DNA of 64,000 nucleotides from Clostridium sp. UBA701 (lineage in GTDB: Bacteria; Bacillota; Clostridia; Clostridiales; Clostridiaceae). The DNA lies in assembly GCA_002298125.1 (NCBI GenBank), contig DBMJ01000016.1, positions 62,001 through 126,000 of the forward strand. The letters are read 5' to 3'. The notes under the pieces are model-generated. The model saw only the letters and a program-made list of their open reading frames with translations, did no database searches and was not told the origin of the DNA. The translations under genes and the position numbers were made by a program. Below, one piece after another: positions 36,959 through 46,054 of the stretch. Position 1 is the stretch's first letter; the number at the start of each line of letters is the position of its first letter.

Positions 36959-37912
36959 ATGTCTTTTTCATCAAAGGTTAAAAATGAAGTATGTAGATAT
37001 GAAGATAGTGGCAGAGAGGAAGCCTTAACTCAGCTTTCAGCCATTATGAAGGTCAGTGGAACCCTTTCCTTTGGGGGAAATAAGCACCTAAGCTTTAAAA
37101 TTACCACTGAAAACCCAGCCATAGCCCGCTGTATATTCAAGCTTTTAAAGGTGCACTTTGATATTCACACTCAGATAATGGTTAAAAAAAGCAATTCCTT
37201 TAAGAAGAATAACATATACATGGTGCTAATTACTGAGGAGATGGGAATAAAAGAGCTCTTAAGAGAAGTAGGTGTTTTAGGAGAGATAGATGGAATTATG
37301 CAGATAGATTACGGCATACCTTCAGAGCTTGTTAATAAGGAGAATTTAAAGAGAGCCTTTATTAGAGGAGCCTTTTTAGGAGGAGGAAGCATAAGCAATC
37401 CTGAAAAGACCTATCACTTAGAATTTGTAAGTCATAATCAAGACTATGCAGAGCAGCTCTCAAGGCTTATAAACACCTATGGATTAACCTCCAAGGTTAT
37501 TCAGAGAAAGAGCAGCTACGTGGTGTATTTAAAGGAAGGAGAGCAGATAGTAGACCTTCTAAACATCATAGGAGCACACACCTCCTTGCTGGAGCTTGAG
37601 AATGTGAGAATAATGAAGGAAATGAGAAATAACGTAAATCGCCTTGTGAACTGTGAAACAGCCAATCTAAGTAAGACAGTAAATGCAGCAGTTCGTCAAG
37701 TGGAGAGTATAAAGCTCATTCAAAAGGAAATAGGCCTTGGAAGACTTCCAAGGAATCTTAGGGATATTGCGGAGCTTCGAATTCAATATCCAGATGAGTC
37801 ACTAAAGGAGCTGGGGGAACTGTTAAACCCACCAGTTGGAAAATCAGGAGTAAATCATAGACTGCGCAGAATAGAAAAGATTGCAGAGGAACTTAGAAAA
37901 GAGGGGAGGTAG
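36959..37912 (+). CDS. whiA: WhiA-type DNA-binding regulator
   Basis: A 317-residue protein fusing a LAGLIDADG-homing-endonuclease-like N-terminal domain (RAFIRGAFLGGGSISNPEKT, YHLEFVSHNQDYA) to a C-terminal helix-turn-helix (AELRIQYPDESLKELGELL, GKSGVNHRLRRIE). In Firmicutes WhiA influences division and chromosome segregation; in actinomycetes it controls sporulation. It lies 5 bases after yvcK, the universal gene order. Confidence 0.96.
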   Translation: MSFSSKVKNEVCRYEDSGREEALTQLSAIMKVSGTLSFGGNKHLSFKITTENPAIARCIFKLLKVHFDIHTQIMVKKSNSFKKNNIYMVLITEEMGIKELLREVGVLGEIDGIMQIDYGIPSELVNKENLKRAFIRGAFLGGGSISNPEKTYHLEFVSHNQDYAEQLSRLINTYGLTSKVIQRKSSYVVYLKEGEQIVDLLNIIGAHTSLLELENVRIMKEMRNNVNRLVNCETANLSKTVNAAVRQVESIKLIQKEIGLGRLPRNLRDIAELRIQYPDESLKELGELLNPPVGKSGVNHRLRRIEKIAEELRKEGR

Positions 37913-37918
37913 GAATCC

Positions 37919-39223
37919 ATGTCCAAGCATGAAGATATAATTGCCCATATACTATCACTTCCTGTGGGAACAAAGATCTCTGTGAGGAGTATAGCCTTAG
38001 AGCTAGGTGTAAGTGACGGCACTGCTTATAGAGCAATCAAGGATTGTGATAATTTTGGTATTGTTACCACTATTCCCAGAGTTGGTACCGTGAGAATAGA
38101 CAAGGTAGAAAAAAAGAATATAGAGACGCTTACCTTTGCAGAGGTGGTAAACATAGTGGATGGCAGCATCCTAGGAGGAAAGGGTGGTATCTACAAGGCT
38201 CTAAACAAATTTGTAATTGGAGCTATGAAGGTAGATGCCATTGAAAAATATATTAGCCCTGGCTGTCTTTTAATTGTAGGTAATAGAGAGGCAGCTCAGA
38301 AATTGGCACTAGAAAAACAATCAGCTGTGCTTATCACTGGAGGCTTTGGCTGCAGTGAGGAGATTAAAAAGCTAGCCAATGAAAAGGATTTGCCCATAAT
38401 ATCCTCCTCCTATGACACCTTTACTATAGCAAGTATGATAAATAAGGCCCTTTCAGAAAACCTTATAAAAAAGGAAATAATTTTAGTTGAGGACATCATG
38501 GCAACGAAGGTTGACTACCTGTACTTCCATGACAAGATCTCTAAGTGGAAGCAGCTAATGGCTGAAACGGGACACGAAAGATACCCAGTGGTGGATGAGG
38601 ATATGAAGGTGGTTGGCATCATATCTCCAAAGGATATGTCCAAAGCAGTAGATGATCAGGAATATATATCTAAGATTATGAGCAAGGAGCCTACTACAGT
38701 TACCCCAAAGACCACTGTAGCTTATGCAGCTCATATCATGGGTTGGGAGGGTTTTGACATTTGTCCTGTAGTAGAGGGCAAAAGGCTGGTTGGAGTAATA
38801 AGCAATCAGGACGTAATAAAAGCCCTGCAGTATATAGCAAGGCAGCCTCAAGCTGGAGAGACTATGGAGGACTTGATCCTAAAGAATTTTCAAAGTGAAA
38901 ACAGGGATAATAAGATGTACTTTAATGGAAGCATAATTCCTGAGATGCTTGACCCTATAGGCACTGCCAGCTGGAGCTCACTTAACATGCTGCTTACTAC
39001 CATGGCTGTGATGACCTTACGGCAGAAAAATATAATAAATCTTCTTGTGGACAGTGTTTCTACCTACTTTATGAAGCCTGTACAAATAGATAGTAAAATT
39101 GAGATAACCTCTGAAATAATAGACATGGGAAGAAACTTCTGCAAGGTTGAGGTAACCATGTTCAATAGGAAGAGGGAACTTATAGCTAAGGCTATTATGT
39201 CTTCTAAGCTGTTAAAGGACTAA
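37919..39223 (+). CDS. YtoI-like regulator: HTH, DRTGG, two CBS domains, hotdog domain
   Basis: The 434-residue protein has four parts. A winged HTH is at 1-65 (SVRSIALELGVSDGTAYRAI). A DRTGG domain is at about 70-185 (AVLITGGFGCSEEIKKLA). A CBS pair is at about 190-305 (RYPVVDEDMKVVGIISPKDM; CPVVEGKRLVGVISNQDVI). A thioesterase-like hotdog domain is at about 320-430. CBS/DRTGG units usually sense adenine nucleotides, so a nucleotide- and acyl-CoA-responsive regulator is plausible but unproven. It is 6 bases downstream of whiA. Confidence 0.87.
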   Translation: MSKHEDIIAHILSLPVGTKISVRSIALELGVSDGTAYRAIKDCDNFGIVTTIPRVGTVRIDKVEKKNIETLTFAEVVNIVDGSILGGKGGIYKALNKFVIGAMKVDAIEKYISPGCLLIVGNREAAQKLALEKQSAVLITGGFGCSEEIKKLANEKDLPIISSSYDTFTIASMINKALSENLIKKEIILVEDIMATKVDYLYFHDKISKWKQLMAETGHERYPVVDEDMKVVGIISPKDMSKAVDDQEYISKIMSKEPTTVTPKTTVAYAAHIMGWEGFDICPVVEGKRLVGVISNQDVIKALQYIARQPQAGETMEDLILKNFQSENRDNKMYFNGSIIPEMLDPIGTASWSSLNMLLTTMAVMTLRQKNIINLLVDSVSTYFMKPVQIDSKIEITSEIIDMGRNFCKVEVTMFNRKRELIAKAIMSSKLLKD

Positions 39224-39261
39224 AAAATAACGGTTGCGTTACGAGCAGCCGTTATTTTTTA
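39223..39261. terminator. Bidirectional terminator between the YtoI-like gene and the PilZ-like gene
   Basis: AAAAAATAACGGTTGC pairs with GCAGCCGTTATTTTTT around a short loop. It has A and T tracts on both sides, so it can stop transcription from either strand of these convergent genes. Confidence 0.9.
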
Positions 39262-39605
39262 TGCCTATGTTCAGCAATGTATTTATTTATTATATCCTGA
39301 TGAAAATCCTTTAAAAGCAGAAAGCCGCATTTAGCAATGGAGAAGTTCTCCTTATAAACCACCTTATTCACCACTGTGAGACAGGGGAAGGAGGGTGAGG
39401 GTCCAAGCTTCATAAGAAAGGATACAAAATCATTCTCTTTCAAGTGAAGCAGGCTTATTAGATTAACTCCATGAGCATTCATGCTTACAACTTTCATATA
39501 GGGTGTATCCTGATCTGTATCTGCACTAAAGCTTTGCTGGTTTACTGTGGGATAAAAAACATCTATATCAATTGGTACATTCTTATTCTTGTCGAAACGT
39601 GTCAT
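39252..39605 (-). CDS. PilZ-like small protein (117 aa)
   Basis: The beta-rich protein has the overall PilZ pattern: a strand with VVSMNAHGVNLISLL, ENDFVSFLMKLG and a C-terminal helix KDFHQDIINKYI. The c-di-GMP-binding RxxxR is not visible and the (D/N)xSxxG motif is degenerate, so it may be a non-binding PilZ or another small beta barrel. On the minus strand CGGAGG lies 5 bases before ATG 39605, which supports a real gene. It is convergent with the YtoI-like gene. Confidence 0.55.
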   Translation of the reverse strand: MTRFDKNKNVPIDIDVFYPTVNQQSFSADTDQDTPYMKVVSMNAHGVNLISLLHLKENDFVSFLMKLGPSPSFPCLTVVNKVVYKENFSIAKCGFLLLKDFHQDIINKYIAEHRHKK

Positions 39606-39865
39606 AACGGCCTCCGAGATTGTGAAATCTATATTTATTAATTAAAATTGTTATAAATACAATACCATTATACATTATATACGAATGATTATGCAGGTTT
39701 TTGTGTATATTTTTTGTAACTTTTGTGTCAAAATATGATTTTTTATATTAAATTTTGCTAAAAAATTTAAGCGATAGTTCCTAATGGCCTAGGATTTTAG
39801 AATTTGATATATTATGCTTCTTATGACATAATTATTACATAATTTAAACTGTGAGGAGGGATAAT

Positions 39866-40156
39866 TTGTTTGTTCATATAGTGCTTTTTAAGCTAAAGGA
39901 TAATTCCAGTGAAGAGGTGAAAAAGGCCTACCATATCTTAAAAAATATGGAGGGCAATATTCCTCAGCTAAAGTGTGTAGAGGTAGGGATGGATGTAGTT
40001 CACAGTGGACGTTCCTACGATGTAGCTTTAATAACAAGGTTCTTTAGCAGAGGGGATATGGAAGCCTATCAGGTACACCCTTACCATGTAAGTGAAGTGC
40101 TTGCAAAGCTTAAGCCCATGCTGGAAGCCTCTGTTACAGTGGACTATGAAATCTAG
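39866..40156 (+). CDS. Dabb (stress-responsive alpha/beta barrel) protein
   Basis: A 96-residue ferredoxin-like protein with the Dabb pattern: FVHIVLFKLKDNSSEEVKKA, VEVGMDVVHSGRSYDVALIT and the C-terminal HPYHVSEVLAKLKPMLEA. Such proteins dimerise to a barrel; functions vary (monooxygenase-like, stress-linked). TTG 39866 is taken as the start because GAGGAGGG ends 5 bases before it; the GTG at 39851 overlaps that ribosome site. It lies 37 bases before dnaE. Confidence 0.82.
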   Translation: MFVHIVLFKLKDNSSEEVKKAYHILKNMEGNIPQLKCVEVGMDVVHSGRSYDVALITRFFSRGDMEAYQVHPYHVSEVLAKLKPMLEASVTVDYEI

Positions 40157-40193
40157 GTCCATAAAAAATAGCAGTGGAGGGGTGATGCTATAA

Positions 40194-41423
40194 GTGGAGG
40201 ATAATAAAGAATTTGTGCACCTGCATGTCCATACAGAGTACAGTCTTTTAGATGGCTCAGGAAAGATTTCAAAGCTTATTGCTCGAGCCAAGGAGCTTAA
40301 TATGAAGGCTCTTGCCATAACGGATCATGGTGCCATGTACGGATGTGTGGATTTTTACAAGGAAGCAAAGGCGCAAGGCATTAAGCCAATTATAGGCTGC
40401 GAAATATATGTGGCTGAAAAGTCCATGTATAACAAGGAAGGCTCAAGAGACAATGAAATATATCATCTGGTGCTGCTGGTAAAAAATGAAGAAGGCTATA
40501 ACAATTTGATGAAAATAGTTTCCACAGCTTCCATTGAAGGCTTTTATTACAAGCCTAGAGTGGATCATGACTTCTTAAGAGCACACAGCTCAGGTCTTAT
40601 AGCCCTTAGTGCCTGCCTTGGAGGAGAGGTTCAATCAAACCTAGCCGCCGGCATGAGAGCTAGGGCAGTGGAAAATGCCAGCTTCTATAAGGAAACCTTT
40701 AAAGAGGGCTTTTATCTAGAGCTGCAGTATCATGGTATAGAGGAGCAGCTAAGGGTAAATGAAGAGCTCGTTAAGCTATCTTCAGAGCTTCAAATTCCTT
40801 TAGTAGCCACTAATGATACCCACTACATCTACAAAGAGGATGCCAGAGCTCATGATATTTTACTCTGTATTCAGACTGGAAAGACTGTAGATGAAGAAAA
40901 TAGGATGAGATATCCTTCTGGGGAATTCTACTTAAAATCTCCAGAGGAGATGTATAAGCTCTTCTCCTATGTACCAGAAGCCTTAGAAAACACAGTAAAA
41001 ATTGCGGAGCAATGCAATTTTAACTATGAGTTCCATAAATCCAAGCTGCCTAAATTCCCTCTTCCTCAGGGAAGAGATCCCTTTGAATATCTGGAGGAAC
41101 GCTGCTATTTAGGGCTTTTTGAAAGATATGAGGAGTTTTTGCCTATAAGGGGGAAGCCCTTTGTACGTGAAGAGGTAATGGAGCTGGCAGCTAAAAGTGA
41201 AGAGGCTGCAGAGCTTATAAAACGCTTAGACTATGAGCTAGGGGTAATAAATCAAATGGGCTATGTGGATTATTTCCTTATCGTATGGGACTTTATAAGA
41301 TTTTCCAACGAAAAGGCTATTCCCACAGGACCAGGACGTGGTTCTGCAGCAGGCTCACTGGTGGCCTACACCCTAGGTATTACAAAGATAGACCCCATAA
41401 GATATAACTTACTCTTTGAGCGT
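40194..41423 (+). CDS. dnaE: dnaE exon 1 (PHP domain and first part of palm)
   Basis: The exon encodes residues 1-410. The PHP metal site is intact (HLHVHTEYSLLDGSGK, ITDHGAMYG, GCEIYVAEK, NDTHY), suggesting an active or metal-binding proofreading-type domain. The polymerase part includes YELGVINQMGYVDYFLIVWD and GPGRGSAAGSLVAYTLGIT. Coding ends at CGT (Arg410) in LLFER; the frame then runs 14 codons into intron sequence and stops at TAA 41463-41465. The start is GTG: the ribosome site is 10 bases upstream and the first residues are those of normal DnaE proteins. Confidence 0.93.
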
Positions 41424-41775
41424 AGAGATGCGTTCGTTAAACCGGGTGAATTGCTGGAAAGCTAAACCTATAAAAGCATGCCAATCAGCAGCCAAGTCCG
41501 TGAATGGCAAAAAAGTAGCGGAAAGGTTCAGAGACTAGGAGAATGAACAGCCAAGTAATAATTTCTCCCACGAGTGCCCGGCTCAATAAATTTCTAGCGA
41601 ATATATGTTCGTGTTATTGGGCATGATATTTCTAGAGGTGGTACTTTGTATACAAAGGAAGTATTAAAAATTTATTGAGATGATATAGTCCAATCTGAGT
41701 CGGAAGGGACCGATTGATGGAAATGAGGGAAACCTCCAGAACACAGGATAAAGAGCCTGTGGTTAACAATTTATG
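41424..41775 (+). mobile_element. Group I self-splicing intron in dnaE (ORF-less)
   Basis: The 352-bp insertion interrupts ER|FLNP. Exon 1 ends GAGCGT, and GCGTTC at 41430-41435 pairs with it base for base, putting U-G at the splice site as P1 of group I introns requires. The last intron base is G (41775). Core elements are visible: P-like AATTGCTGGAAAGCT (41449-41463), R-like GGTTCAGAGACTAG (about 41523-41540) and S-like GATGATATAGTCC (41680-41692), with GACTA/TAGTC forming P7. No homing endonuclease ORF is present. Removal restores GAG-CGT-TTC-TTA in frame. Confidence 0.9.
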
Positions 41776-41818
41776 TTCTTAAATCCAGAAAGAGTAAGTA
41801 TGCCAGATATTGATAGTG
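41776..41818 (+). CDS. dnaE: dnaE exon 2, a 43-nt micro-exon with the polymerase active site
   Basis: Fourteen codons plus one base encode FLNPERVSMPDIDS and the first base of the next Asp codon. PDID holds two of the three catalytic carboxylates (Asp421, Asp423 of the spliced protein). It is bounded by the group I intron's terminal G on the left and GTGCG of the group II intron on the right. It is too short to show up as an ORF and would be missed by ordinary gene calling. Confidence 0.92.
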
Positions 41819-44499
41819 GTGCGACACGTTTGTAGCTGAAAAGGCTGCACACTAAGTTTCAAAACTTAGGAGAACTGATACTCTGAGTAATTAAATGAGG
41901 AAGTAACGCTCCGAAGAATTACCATTAATACTACGGTATGCAGTTGATTAGGTTATTATGATGCTGTGTAAAGCCCGTTGAAGTCGACAGAAAAGTTACC
42001 CTAACGAGTTAAGTCGAGGAAAGGCTTAATTAGCTGTAACTGATATGCCGGATGTCTATGAAGTATATCTATGGTGAGTATCCAAAATGTGTAATGGAGA
42101 CGAACTACTGACTGACTTATCGTGAATGTCGCTTAGTAGAAATGCTAAGAGAGCCAAATTTGGCTTATCATCAGAAGGATGAGTAAGGGCGTTGTTAAGA
42201 AAATCCTACAATTCTTAGAGGGAATTGGGTTGATGACGGTATTTAGGTAGCACCTAAAGATATACGGTACAGATAGGAGTATTGGAACGTGGAAAGCCTT
42301 GAACATTGAGATATGACCATCTAAGAAGTGGTTTAAGGGAAGGGGAATATTTCCTATAACCTTAATTTATCAAGGTGAGAGTAGAGCCATAGTACCTATG
42401 AAGTCATGATAATAAATGATGGAGGGATAGGCTCAAGTCGTTTGAGTAGATTAAATATTATGTTTTAAAATTTGCAAAAGGTTCAGGTTCTTGTAAGACT
42501 AATAGAAACGAAAATCTCTAATGATTTTATTAAAAAATAAAGGAGATGATTAGTTGACTGAACACCAAATTAAAAAGAAAATAGTCCAGTGTAATAATGA
42601 AAACTATGAACAACAAGAAATATTAGATGAATTGTATAAGAGGTCAAGCGAAGGTAGATATTTTGATAAACTATATGAATTCATAATAAGTGAAGACAAC
42701 ATTGTAAAAGCATATAGAACAATCAAAAGTAATACTGGAAGAAAAACCAAGGGCATAAATGGGCATACAATCAAGTATTTAGAAAATTTATCAAAAGATA
42801 TGTTAGTGAATATTACTAGACAAAAGTTGAGCAATTATAAACCTAATCCTGTAAGAAGAGTATTTATGCCTAAAAGCAATGGGAAACAAATACCATTAGG
42901 AATACCTACAATTGAAGATAGACTAGTAGAACAATGTATCTTACAAATACTGGAGCCCATATGTGAGGCTAAATTTCATAAATCAAGCTTTGGATTTAGA
43001 CCTAACAGAAGTACACATCATGCAATAGCAAGATGTCAGCATATAATCAACCATAGTAAAAATCATTTTGTTGTTGATGTAGATGTAGAAGGGTTCTTTG
43101 ACAATGTAAATCATGGAAAGTTGATGAAGCAACTTTGGACTATTGGTATAAGAGATAAGAGGGTATTGTGCATAATAAGTAAAATATTGAAAACAGAAAT
43201 TATTGGAGAAGTAACACCAACAAAAGGAATACCTCAAGCAGGAATACTATCTTCTCTATTCACTAACGTAGTTCTCAATGAACTAGATTGGTGGATTTCT
43301 AATCAATGGGAAACTAAAAGCACTAATAACAAATATACTCAACCTAGTTCAAAGATAAAATCAATGAATAATAGTAAATTGAAGCCATGTTACATTGTTA
43401 GATATGCAGATGACTTTAAGATATTTACCGATAGTAGAACAAATGCTAAAAAAATATTTATTGCGACTAAACTTTGGTTAAATGATAGGCTTGGCTTAGA
43501 GATTAGTGATGAGAAAAGTAAAATAACAAATTTGAGGAAAAATGGTTCTGATTTCTTAGGAATAAGACTAAGAGCAGTATCAAAAGGTACATCTCAATTA
43601 GGATATGTATCTCAAAGCAAAATTGAGCCAAAAAGAAAATCAAAAATAATTAAAGTATATAAAAGTAAATTAAAAGATATAAGAAAATACCCAAGTATGG
43701 ATAAGGTAAAAAATCTTAATAGATTTACCTTGGGAATTCATAACTACTATAAAGTCGCAACAGACGTAAGAAAAGATTTTAATGACATTATGCATTTAAT
43801 CTATGGTAAATATAAAAGGCTTAAAGCAAAGCGTATAATAATTGGAAAAGGTACTGAGAATGAAATATTGAAATCTTTCTATAAAGGGTACAATGGAGTG
43901 TTAGATAAGTGTTGCAATATAACACTATATCCAATACCATACGTACATTTTAATAAGCCAACACAAATTAATCCAGAGGTTACACCGTATACTGAAATGG
44001 GGAGAAGAAGAATTCATAATACATTAACTGCTATATCTGTATTTGAATTAGAGGCTCTAAGAGAAGGAAACTTTGGAAGTAGAAGTGTTGAGTATATAGA
44101 TAATAGAATAGCTAAATTTGTAGGTCAAGATGGTAAATGTTACATAACTGGAATAAGGTTATTAACACAAGAAGTACATTGTCATCATATAGTTCCGGTG
44201 AAATTAGGTGGAACTGATAAATACGATAACTTGGTTGTTGTTCATAAAGAAGTACACAAACTTATTCATTCAACTGATATAAATAAAATTCTTAAATCAG
44301 CAAAGGATTGGACTATCAAAGCAAGATTAAAATTTAATCAGTTAAGAAAAGAAGCAAATTTAGAACCAATAGATTTTAAATTGGTTGCATAATATATCTA
44401 CAATTCAAACGAGTGAACGCCGTATGAGGTGAAAGTCTCACGTACGGTGTGGAGTGGGGGAAAAGACAGAGATAACATCAAAATCTTACCTATCACTAT
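41819..44499 (+). mobile_element. Group II intron with reverse transcriptase, in dnaE
   Basis: The 5' end is GTGCGACACG and the 3' end is TTACCTATCACTAT, as for bacterial group II introns (GUGYG...AY). About 735 nt of ribozyme precede the RT gene in domain IV. Domain V is visible at about 44413-44450 (CGCCGTATGAGG-TGAAAG-TCTCACGTACGG type hairpin). It splits the Asp425 codon G|AT, and splicing restores DSDFCYERR. Domain I-III sequence is more AT-rich than the exons. The strict boundaries come from matching the DnaE reading frame on both sides. Confidence 0.95.
42554..44392 (+). CDS. Group II intron-encoded reverse transcriptase/maturase with HNH endonuclease
   Basis: The 612-residue protein has RT fingers and palm (about 55-340): RRVFMPKSNGKQIPLGIPT, FHKSSFGFRPNRSTHHAI, VDVDVEGFFDNVNH and the catalytic YADD (284-287). 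The maturase X domain is about 375-470. A C-terminal HNH nuclease (about 525-580) has CYITGIRLLT and HCHHIVPVKLGG, N and a final HxxxH. It should bind the intron RNA, help splicing and drive retrohoming by reverse transcription with HNH bottom-strand cleavage. AAGGAG lies 8 bases before the TTG start at 42554. Composition is clearly more AT-rich than the host genes, fitting acquired DNA. Confidence 0.95.
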   Translation: MTEHQIKKKIVQCNNENYEQQEILDELYKRSSEGRYFDKLYEFIISEDNIVKAYRTIKSNTGRKTKGINGHTIKYLENLSKDMLVNITRQKLSNYKPNPVRRVFMPKSNGKQIPLGIPTIEDRLVEQCILQILEPICEAKFHKSSFGFRPNRSTHHAIARCQHIINHSKNHFVVDVDVEGFFDNVNHGKLMKQLWTIGIRDKRVLCIISKILKTEIIGEVTPTKGIPQAGILSSLFTNVVLNELDWWISNQWETKSTNNKYTQPSSKIKSMNNSKLKPCYIVRYADDFKIFTDSRTNAKKIFIATKLWLNDRLGLEISDEKSKITNLRKNGSDFLGIRLRAVSKGTSQLGYVSQSKIEPKRKSKIIKVYKSKLKDIRKYPSMDKVKNLNRFTLGIHNYYKVATDVRKDFNDIMHLIYGKYKRLKAKRIIIGKGTENEILKSFYKGYNGVLDKCCNITLYPIPYVHFNKPTQINPEVTPYTEMGRRRIHNTLTAISVFELEALREGNFGSRSVEYIDNRIAKFVGQDGKCYITGIRLLTQEVHCHHIVPVKLGGTDKYDNLVVVHKEVHKLIHSTDINKILKSAKDWTIKARLKFNQLRKEANLEPIDFKLVA

Positions 44500-45309
44500 A
44501 TTTTTGTTATGAAAGACGTCAGGAAGTTATTGACTATGTGGTAGAAAAATATGGGGAAAACAATGTATCTCAAATAATTACCTTTGGAACCATGGCTGCA
44601 AGAGCCTGTATAAGAGACGTGGGCAGAGCCATGAACTACTCCTATGCGGAGGTAGATAAGATTGCCAAGATGATTCCAACCATGCTGGGCATTACCATAG
44701 ATAAGGCTCTAGATATTAATGCAGAGCTGAAAAGTATCTATGAGGGTGATGATAGAGTAAAGGAGCTTATTGATGTAAGCAGAACCTTAGAGGGACTGCC
44801 CAGACACTCCTCCACTCACGCAGCTGGAGTGGTAATAGCTTCTCAGCCTCTAGTAAACTATGTGCCGCTGCAAAAAAATGAAGGCATGATAGTGACGCAG
44901 TTCCCTATGGGGACACTGGAGGAGCTTGGACTCCTAAAAATGGATTTTTTGGGCCTTAGGACCCTTACTGTAATGAAATATACCATTGATATGATAAGAG
45001 AAAATCGAGGTATAGAGATAGACTTAGATCACATTGGTTTTGAGGATAGAGAAGTCTATAAGATGATAGGAGAAGGAAAGACCGTTGGAGCCTTCCAGTT
45101 GGAATCTCCAGGGATGACTAGCTTTATGAAGGACTTAAAGCCTGATAGCCTAGAGGATATCATAGCTGGTATAAGTCTTTATCGTCCGGGTCCAATGGCG
45201 GAGATTCCTCGCTACATTGCCAATAAGAAAAATCCGGAAAATATCCAATATGAAACACCAGAACTGGAAAACGTACTAAATGTAACCTATGGAGTAATGG
45301 TTTACCAAG
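44500..45309 (+). CDS. dnaE: dnaE exon 3 (palm and fingers)
   Basis: The exon encodes the rest of the Asp425 codon through residue 694 and the first base of Glu695. It has ITFGTMAARACIRDVGRAM, RHSSTHAAGVVIA, the third catalytic Asp in LLKMDFLGLRTLT and fingers-type GISLYRPGPMAEIPRYIANK. The frame is open upstream to an ATG at 44454, but those 46 bases are intron sequence and not part of the protein. The coding part ends at CAA-G within VMVYQE. Confidence 0.93.
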
Positions 45310-46054
45310 GTGCGAAACGTTACCGAATAAATACGATATAGAAATATAACGCCAGAATTCGGTGGGAGTTAATAAAATTCCTAACTTTTTATCTGAAGAG
45401 TGTGGTGAAATTCCACATCAGAGTTTTGACTGAAAACTCTGCTCTAATACTCCGCCATGCCTCCTTTTTTAGCTAAAGGGTGGTATGAAGCGCGGTGAAG
45501 TCAGCAAAAATCAGACCTGAGAAGTGGTTGGAGAAGTAACTGGGAGGCCAAAAATCTGCTATGTATACGAAAGGAACTTCTTTTGAACTTAGTACCATAC
45601 CAGCACCAAATTGAAGGTGTTGACAGCTTTATTGCTTCGACAGTCCTGTTCATATTCTTGGTTATGAATAGGGTGATTATATAAAAATCGTCTTTAGCTG
45701 ATCAGTTAGGCGAAAAGATAGTCGATAAGTTTAGGAAGATACTAAGGCAGAACATGTAAGGCTAAGATAAGAGGAACGTTTGAACTCGGAAGGTCAATGA
45801 TAATGAAGGCTAATTCAGAGGTGGCCAATGAACAGGAAATGGTTCATGAATTCCGAGGGCAGCAGCCCGTAGTAATTATGAAGCATCCTAACAGATGTGG
45901 AGTGAAGGGGCATAGTCATTAAAAACAAGTATAAGAGCATGTATTTGTTTTTGATGATGGAGCGCCGTGTGCGGTGAAAGTCGCATGCACGGTGCGCAGT
46001 GGGGGAAAAGTGGTACTGACCGTTAAGACGAAGCTGCCGCTTACCTATCACTAT
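45310..46054 (+). mobile_element. ORF-less group II intron in dnaE
   Basis: This 745-bp intron starts GTGCGAAACG and ends TTACCTATCACTAT, the same last 14 bases as the upstream group II intron. Domain V is at about 45960-46000 (CGCCGTGTGCGG-TGAAAG-TCGCATGCACGG). Domain IV is a simple hairpin (AAAAACAA/TTGTTTTT around 45920-45955) without any RT remnant. A candidate EBS1, CTTGGTTAT at 45657-45665, pairs with exon TACCAAG. Splicing restores Glu695 (G|AA) in VYQEQVMQIVREL. Confidence 0.93.

Noticed and set aside
44454..44499. ATG 44454 as a true start of a DnaE fragment
   Set aside because: The 46 bases before the exon belong to group II domain V/VI and the intron's 3' end.
41424..46054. Inteins in dnaE
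   Set aside because: The interrupting sequences contain stops in frame and have no Cys/Ser start or His-Asn end; they are RNA-level introns.
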